Of a stretch of DNA of 64,000 bases, positions 59,981 to 64,000 are shown piece by piece. The first letter of the stretch is position 1, and the number at the start of each line of letters is the position of its first letter. Origin of the DNA: CAXMQZ01 sp963707075. GTDB taxonomy: Bacteria; Acidobacteriota; Thermoanaerobaculia; Multivoradales; JAHEKO01. The stretch lies in the NCBI GenBank assembly GCA_963707075.1, contig CAVPOX010000002.1, positions 620,001 to 684,000 of the forward strand. Direction: 5' to 3'. Under the pieces are notes generated by a model. It had not been told where the DNA came from. It did not search any database and was given only the letters and a program-made list of their open reading frames with translations. A program made the translations under genes and the position numbers.

Positions 59981-61792
59981 CTATCCCGGGTCCAGGTGAG
60001 CGGACTCGGAGTCCCCCATCTCGACGCCTTGTGGAAAATACTCTCGCCATCTTCGGCTTACCAAGGCCGCGGTCTCCGAGTCGCACGAGAGCTCCTCCGG
60101 AAAACCGGGCTGGCAGCGCGAGTCGAGGACAATCGGAAACGAATAGGCAAGATGGTTACGCACGACTCGACATTCGCCCGCGTAGAGGTCGGCCGCCGGC
60201 TCGAAGCGAGTGAAGGTCGTCCACAGGAAGTTCATCGCACTGACGGCGGCTCGCCTGGGCTCGTCGCTGACAACCACCAAAGGCCATGCCGAGAACGCCT
60301 CGGCACCCGCGATACGCCGTGCGACGTCGGGGTCCTCTGCTTTGGACGCAGCCCCCACGACCAGACAACCCGGGCAGAAGACCGCCACCTCGCTGACCCC
60401 GACTGGCAGCTCGGCAGCGGTAAATGCCGCCGGCAGATCCCGCACCGGCTCGCCCAGGCCCAACCAGAGGCCTTTCGAGCCTTCGTTGACCTGCGGTCCG
60501 CTGTAATCGAGGGTGTCCATCGAGAGGTTGCTGAAGATAAAGAGATCGGTCTCAGGGCGGGTTCGCGCGAGCACATGCTGCAACGTCGCCTTGAAATCCC
60601 GCAGGTCCACCTTCCGATCGGTGACCAGAAGGAACTTCGTGAGGGCGAGCTGACCCTCGCCGAGAATGCGGAAAGCGCTACCGATGGCCTCCCGTTTGTA
60701 GCGTTCTTTGACCACCGCCGCAGCCAGCGAATGATAACCGGTCTCACCATACGACCAGAGGTCGAGCACACCTGGCATCACCAGGGGAAACAGGGGGGCA
60801 AGCAGCTCCTGCAGCAGGTCACCGATAAAGAAGTCCTCCTGCCTCGGCTTGCCCACGACGGTTGCCGGAAGGATCGCGTCCTGCCGGTGTGCCAGCCAAT
60901 CCAGGTTCAGGACCGGATAATCGTGCTGCAACGAGTAGTAGCCATAGTGATCACCGAAAGGACCTTCCGCGCGGCGTTGATGAGGCGGTACGTGCCCTAT
61001 CAGGGCAAACTCCGCATTGGCGATCAGGGTTCTACCTTCGGGGCCCGCGCAGGTATCGATCCGACCCCCGGCTATGAGGGACGCCAGAAGGACCTCGGGT
61101 ACGTTCTCTGGCAATGGCGCCACCGCTGCCAGGATCAGAGCCGGGGGACCACCCAGGAACACCGTCACGGGCAGTGCCTCATCCTGCTCCTCGGCAACGC
61201 AATAGTGGAAGCCACCGCCCTTGCCGATCTGCCAGTGCATACCTGTCGTGCGCCGATCGTGCACCTGCAGGCGATACATCCCAAGATTGTGTCCACGACC
61301 CCCTGGGTGCTCGGTGTAGACCAGGGGCAGCGTGAAGAACGGGCCCCCATCCTCCGGCCAACTGGTGATGACAGGCAGTCGGGTCAGGTCCACGTCCCGG
61401 GTCAGATGCTCTGTCACCCGGCCAGCTCGGCGTTGCCGCGTCCCGATTCCGAGCATTTTCATTCCCAGATCCCGGGCCTGCCAAAACTTGGACGCCGAAG
61501 GGGGAAACAAGGTCTCGGCAGTGGTCACCAAACTGCGAACCAGCTCGAAAGGCTCCTCGCCAAAGGCCAGCCGGGCTCGCTGCGGGGTACCAAAAAGATT
61601 CGTCACCAGTGGGAAAGACGAGCCCTCCACATTGGTGAAGAGGAGCGCCGGCCCCCCCGCCGCTATCACCCGCCGGTGAATCTCGGCGACCTCGAGGTCG
61701 GCCCGCACCGGTACCTCGACAGTCGCCAGGTCACCCGCCTGGCGCAGCCGGGTAATAAACGCCCGTAGATCGGGAATCTCCGGTCGGCTCAT
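59981..61792 (-). CDS. UbiD-family prFMN-dependent decarboxylase
   Basis: 603 residues, the long version of the family (about 490-610). MSRPEIPDLRAFITRLRQAGDL is the usual N-terminus; prFMN and metal-site regions include MYRLQVHDRRTTGMHWQ, EGPFGDHYGYYS and LLASLIAGGRID with the catalytic-Glu context. It should decarboxylate (or reversibly carboxylate) an aromatic or alpha,beta-unsaturated acid, for example in quinone synthesis. The flavin prenyltransferase UbiX it needs is not in the window. It follows the phosphatase gene by 29 bases. Confidence 0.85.
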   Translation of the reverse strand: MSRPEIPDLRAFITRLRQAGDLATVEVPVRADLEVAEIHRRVIAAGGPALLFTNVEGSSFPLVTNLFGTPQRARLAFGEEPFELVRSLVTTAETLFPPSASKFWQARDLGMKMLGIGTRQRRAGRVTEHLTRDVDLTRLPVITSWPEDGGPFFTLPLVYTEHPGGRGHNLGMYRLQVHDRRTTGMHWQIGKGGGFHYCVAEEQDEALPVTVFLGGPPALILAAVAPLPENVPEVLLASLIAGGRIDTCAGPEGRTLIANAEFALIGHVPPHQRRAEGPFGDHYGYYSLQHDYPVLNLDWLAHRQDAILPATVVGKPRQEDFFIGDLLQELLAPLFPLVMPGVLDLWSYGETGYHSLAAAVVKERYKREAIGSAFRILGEGQLALTKFLLVTDRKVDLRDFKATLQHVLARTRPETDLFIFSNLSMDTLDYSGPQVNEGSKGLWLGLGEPVRDLPAAFTAAELPVGVSEVAVFCPGCLVVGAASKAEDPDVARRIAGAEAFSAWPLVVVSDEPRRAAVSAMNFLWTTFTRFEPAADLYAGECRVVRNHLAYSFPIVLDSRCQPGFPEELSCDSETAALVSRRWREYFPQGVEMGDSESAHLDPG

Positions 61793-61821
61793 GCGGGCTA
61801 GTCTACCCGCACCACGAAGAT

Positions 61822-63999
61822 CTAGCCCTTTACCTGGATCACGACGAAAGTGATGTCGTCGTTCGGGCTCGAGTCACCGGACCACGCTGCGGCGGCGTCA
61901 GCGAGCTCACCGATCAGTTGCTTCGGCCCAGCCGAGCCGTGAGCCGCGAAGAGATTTCTGACCGCGACATAGCCCAATGGCTCTCCCTTGTCATTGGTCA
62001 ACTCAGGAAAACCGTCGGTCATCAACAGGACCGTATCTCCGGCAGCCACGTCCACCTGGCACTCCTGGTACGACGCGTTCCCCATCGAACCGAGCGGCAC
62101 CCCTTCGAGGGCCAACTCGTCGACATTCTGACTCGACGAGCGATGTATCAAAACGGGTGGCATCCCGGCAGCAGCGACTCTCAGGCGCCCTTCCTGGTAT
62201 CTGGCCAGGGTCAAGGCCATCGCCATACGTCCCAACTCCATGCGGCGAATCGACTGCGATGCCTTGTCCAGAAACGGCGCCAGACCCATCGTGCCCGCCT
62301 CCGCCGCAAACAGGCTCTTGATGACCGTTACCATCGTCCCCGCCATCGCCCCATGGCCGGTGGCGTCACCGATCGCCGTGGTGAGTGGGCCAGCCGACGA
62401 GGCCAGGTGAAAGTCGTAGTAGTCACCCCCGACTTCCGTGGCGGTCTTCATGAAGACACCGATTTCGAGATCCGGATGATCCGGCAGGCGTTTGGGCAGC
62501 AGCGAGAGCTGGAATCGACGCGCCGCCTCGAGCTCGTCGCTCTTGCGGGAATTCTCTGCCGCGAGCAGACGCCGCTCGAGCTCGTGCTCTTTGCGCAGCT
62601 TCTCCTCTTCCAGAAGACGCTGTTGGTTGCGCTGCAGATCCTCGGCCATCTGATTGAAGGTTCTGGCCAGATGGCCGACCTCATCGCGTGAGCGCACAGG
62701 GACACGACTGTTCAGATCCCCGGTCGCCAACTTTTCGGCCCCTTCGGTCAAAGCGCCCAGATCCCGTGTGATGCGGCGAGAGAGGGGCGCGATCCCCACC
62801 AGGGCCAGCCCCACGATACCCAGACCGATAGCGAAATTCCGGCCAGCTGTCCGGCGTAGCTTGGTGAGCGATTGACCGATTGGCCTGGCGATACCGTAGA
62901 TGAGGTCGGACTCCGTATCCTGCAGGCGAACGATGACCCAGTCGTCGAGGTCCTGCGAGCTCTCGAGCGGCGCTTCGTCGCTCGCCGTCAAGGGAAGACC
63001 GGCCAGCAGAGCGCGATCCGCCTCTCTCGCTACATAGACCTGGCCTTCACCGTCGACAGCGAAAGGAATCTCTCCTGCATCCCTCTGCGCCTGGTCTAGA
63101 ACCTGCTGCAGCAGCTTCTTGGCGCTGATCTGCGCCTTGACACGCCCGACTTGCCTGCCCTGCCGTTCGACCACACTCTGGAACTCGCGACCAAGAATGC
63201 GTCGCGATTCCAACTCCCTGGCCTCCATCTCTTCCACCTGCGACGGTTCGAGCAGGTTCGGCTCCCAGATTGTCGCGGCCTCACCCACCTCCATCGGCTC
63301 CACCCAAAGGACCTGACGTCGCTCCTGGCGCACCCTCTCCCCCTGCTCCAGCTGCTGCAACCGATTCTCAACCAACTGGCGACCCGCCTCTTCGCGGAGC
63401 TCCTCTGCCTCCGCCATCAGATGCGTGATATTCAGCTCCCTGAGAGTTGTCGCCAATTCCTGCCCATCGACTGCCGAATCAACCTGGATCTCCGCGATCA
63501 ACGCTTGCCCTTCATCGCTGGCCAGGAAAGCCTCCGGGCTCTCACCCTTCGCAGCATTCCTGTCGGCCAGACCACCCAGGTGGATAACCACCGATTCCAC
63601 GACCTGGCTCAGGTTCTCGGCGACTGCCCCCACCTCGGGCTCGGCAGGAGCCACGACCACCGGCGCGGGCGCGGGCATCGAATCAGGGGCGCGCGGCGCG
63701 GTGGGAAGAGGCATGAATTCGAGGGACTCGACGAAGGGCGCCGCAGAACCCATTGCGATTCCCAGCTCGGCCAGAAACTGTTGGCTCCCGCCGACTTCGC
63801 GATTGTCCTCGAACAGATACCCCAGCTCGCCGCTGCCGAGCCGTTCGACACCCCAGCCGACGTCGTTGCGGATGGTCTCTACACGATCTCCGATCTCGGC
63901 GGTCAGCTCTGAGACCTCGGCCAGGGCGGCCATACGCAGTGTCTCCAGGGAAGAGAAGTAAGAATACAGAACGATGACTGACAGCGGCACCACAGACAT
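61822..63999 (-). CDS. HAMP / SpoIIE-type PP2C phosphatase (RsbU-like), 5' end cut by window edge
   Basis: 725 residues visible. The Met at 63999 is inside or next to a first membrane helix (SVVPLSVIVLYSYF), so the true start probably lies beyond the window. A large periplasmic sensor follows (about 25-355), then a second helix, a HAMP linker (RRITRDLGALTEGAEKLATG), a coiled coil rich in Glu/Arg and the C-terminal phosphatase with VGGDYYDF, GDATGHG, DGFPE and NDDITFVV metal ligands. Such proteins act on anti-sigma antagonist partners in stress signalling. No partner-switching kinase is seen here. Confidence 0.88.
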   Translation of the reverse strand: MSVVPLSVIVLYSYFSSLETLRMAALAEVSELTAEIGDRVETIRNDVGWGVERLGSGELGYLFEDNREVGGSQQFLAELGIAMGSAAPFVESLEFMPLPTAPRAPDSMPAPAPVVVAPAEPEVGAVAENLSQVVESVVIHLGGLADRNAAKGESPEAFLASDEGQALIAEIQVDSAVDGQELATTLRELNITHLMAEAEELREEAGRQLVENRLQQLEQGERVRQERRQVLWVEPMEVGEAATIWEPNLLEPSQVEEMEARELESRRILGREFQSVVERQGRQVGRVKAQISAKKLLQQVLDQAQRDAGEIPFAVDGEGQVYVAREADRALLAGLPLTASDEAPLESSQDLDDWVIVRLQDTESDLIYGIARPIGQSLTKLRRTAGRNFAIGLGIVGLALVGIAPLSRRITRDLGALTEGAEKLATGDLNSRVPVRSRDEVGHLARTFNQMAEDLQRNQQRLLEEEKLRKEHELERRLLAAENSRKSDELEAARRFQLSLLPKRLPDHPDLEIGVFMKTATEVGGDYYDFHLASSAGPLTTAIGDATGHGAMAGTMVTVIKSLFAAEAGTMGLAPFLDKASQSIRRMELGRMAMALTLARYQEGRLRVAAAGMPPVLIHRSSSQNVDELALEGVPLGSMGNASYQECQVDVAAGDTVLLMTDGFPELTNDKGEPLGYVAVRNLFAAHGSAGPKQLIGELADAAAAWSGDSSPNDDITFVVIQVKG

Positions 64000-64000
64000 C

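Noticed and set aside
1..64000. tRNA, rRNA, CRISPR arrays, insertion sequences, integrases or phage genes
   Set aside because: None was recognised while reading the window; repeats seen are only short palindromes. A covariance scan could still find a small RNA.

Overview
The window is about 62% GC and looks like a chromosomal segment of a diderm bacterium, most likely an acidobacterium (Thermoanaerobaculia-like). The best taxonomic hints are a very large VWFA-related protein of the acidobacterial type (45479-48601), a Ser/Thr kinase fused to a PD40 beta-propeller (11402-14053), an ASPIC/UnbV FG-GAP protein next to a multiheme cytochrome (23876-28509), and LpxL-type and PlsC-type acyltransferases that imply an LPS-like outer membrane. 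These assignments come from family recognition by reading; no search was run. I see no rRNA, tRNA, CRISPR array, insertion sequence or prophage.

Layout. 1-2735: two divergent lipoprotein-like genes, the left one cut by the window edge. 2798-8958: a tightly overlapping plus-strand envelope-polysaccharide operon (GT2, Wzx-type flippase, GT4, NodB deacetylase, hexapeptide acyltransferase) that runs into a FetA/FetB-like ABC exporter. 8978-11233: a minus-strand pair (GT2 and FAD oxidoreductase), divergent from the PD40 kinase across a well-formed promoter and a perfect 9-bp palindrome. 14070-15950: a GT39-like membrane glycosyltransferase. 16167-23015: a LysM/M15-like murein protein convergent with a 2026-residue thioester alpha-2-macroglobulin. 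23124-28509: an exported Gly/Lys-rich protein, a five-heme membrane cytochrome with TPRs, and a calcium-motif FG-GAP protein. 28632-30986: GNAT, phasin, dodecin, monoheme cytochrome and DUF1499. 31001-37638: an MsbA-like ABC exporter, an M23 peptidase and a PhnD-PhnC-PhnE-type importer. 37742-41731: a PLP dehydratase/racemase, an acyltransferase, an MFS transporter and a cupin. 41848-44857: the initiating sugar-phosphate transferase, a frameshifted and truncated outer-membrane barrel pseudogene, and an LpxL-like acyltransferase. 44896-54537: TerB-like, VWFA, acyl-CoA ligase, flavin reductase, IspG, PilZ, a methyltransferase and a double-length YjbQ-like protein. 54534-63999: a minus-strand block with nadC, nadB, nadA, a NadQ/NrtR-type repressor, an SDR, a UbiD-family decarboxylase and a HAMP/SpoIIE phosphatase cut by the right edge.

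How the genes work together. The clearest regulatory story is de novo NAD synthesis. A Nudix-like/winged-helix regulator lies directly upstream of nadA-nadB-nadC. The 96-bp gap holds a TTGACA-N17-TAGTAT promoter plus two copies of a TATnCT...ATGAGnATA palindrome, one over the -10/spacer and one just before the nadA ribosome site. The polysaccharide genes at 2798-7475, 8978-11233 and 14070-15950, together with the distant initiating transferase at 41848, could form one Wzx-dependent surface-glycan pathway; no polymerase or Wza/Wzc genes are in view. The cytochrome/FG-GAP/exported-protein trio is the best candidate for an undescribed respiratory or extracellular redox unit.

Coding density is very high. 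Many start and stop codons overlap by 4 bases (ATGA, GTGA, TTGA), and several starts appear to be GTG or TTG. The only stretch over 300 bases without an intact gene is 43297-43837, which holds the barrel pseudogene and an imperfect hairpin.
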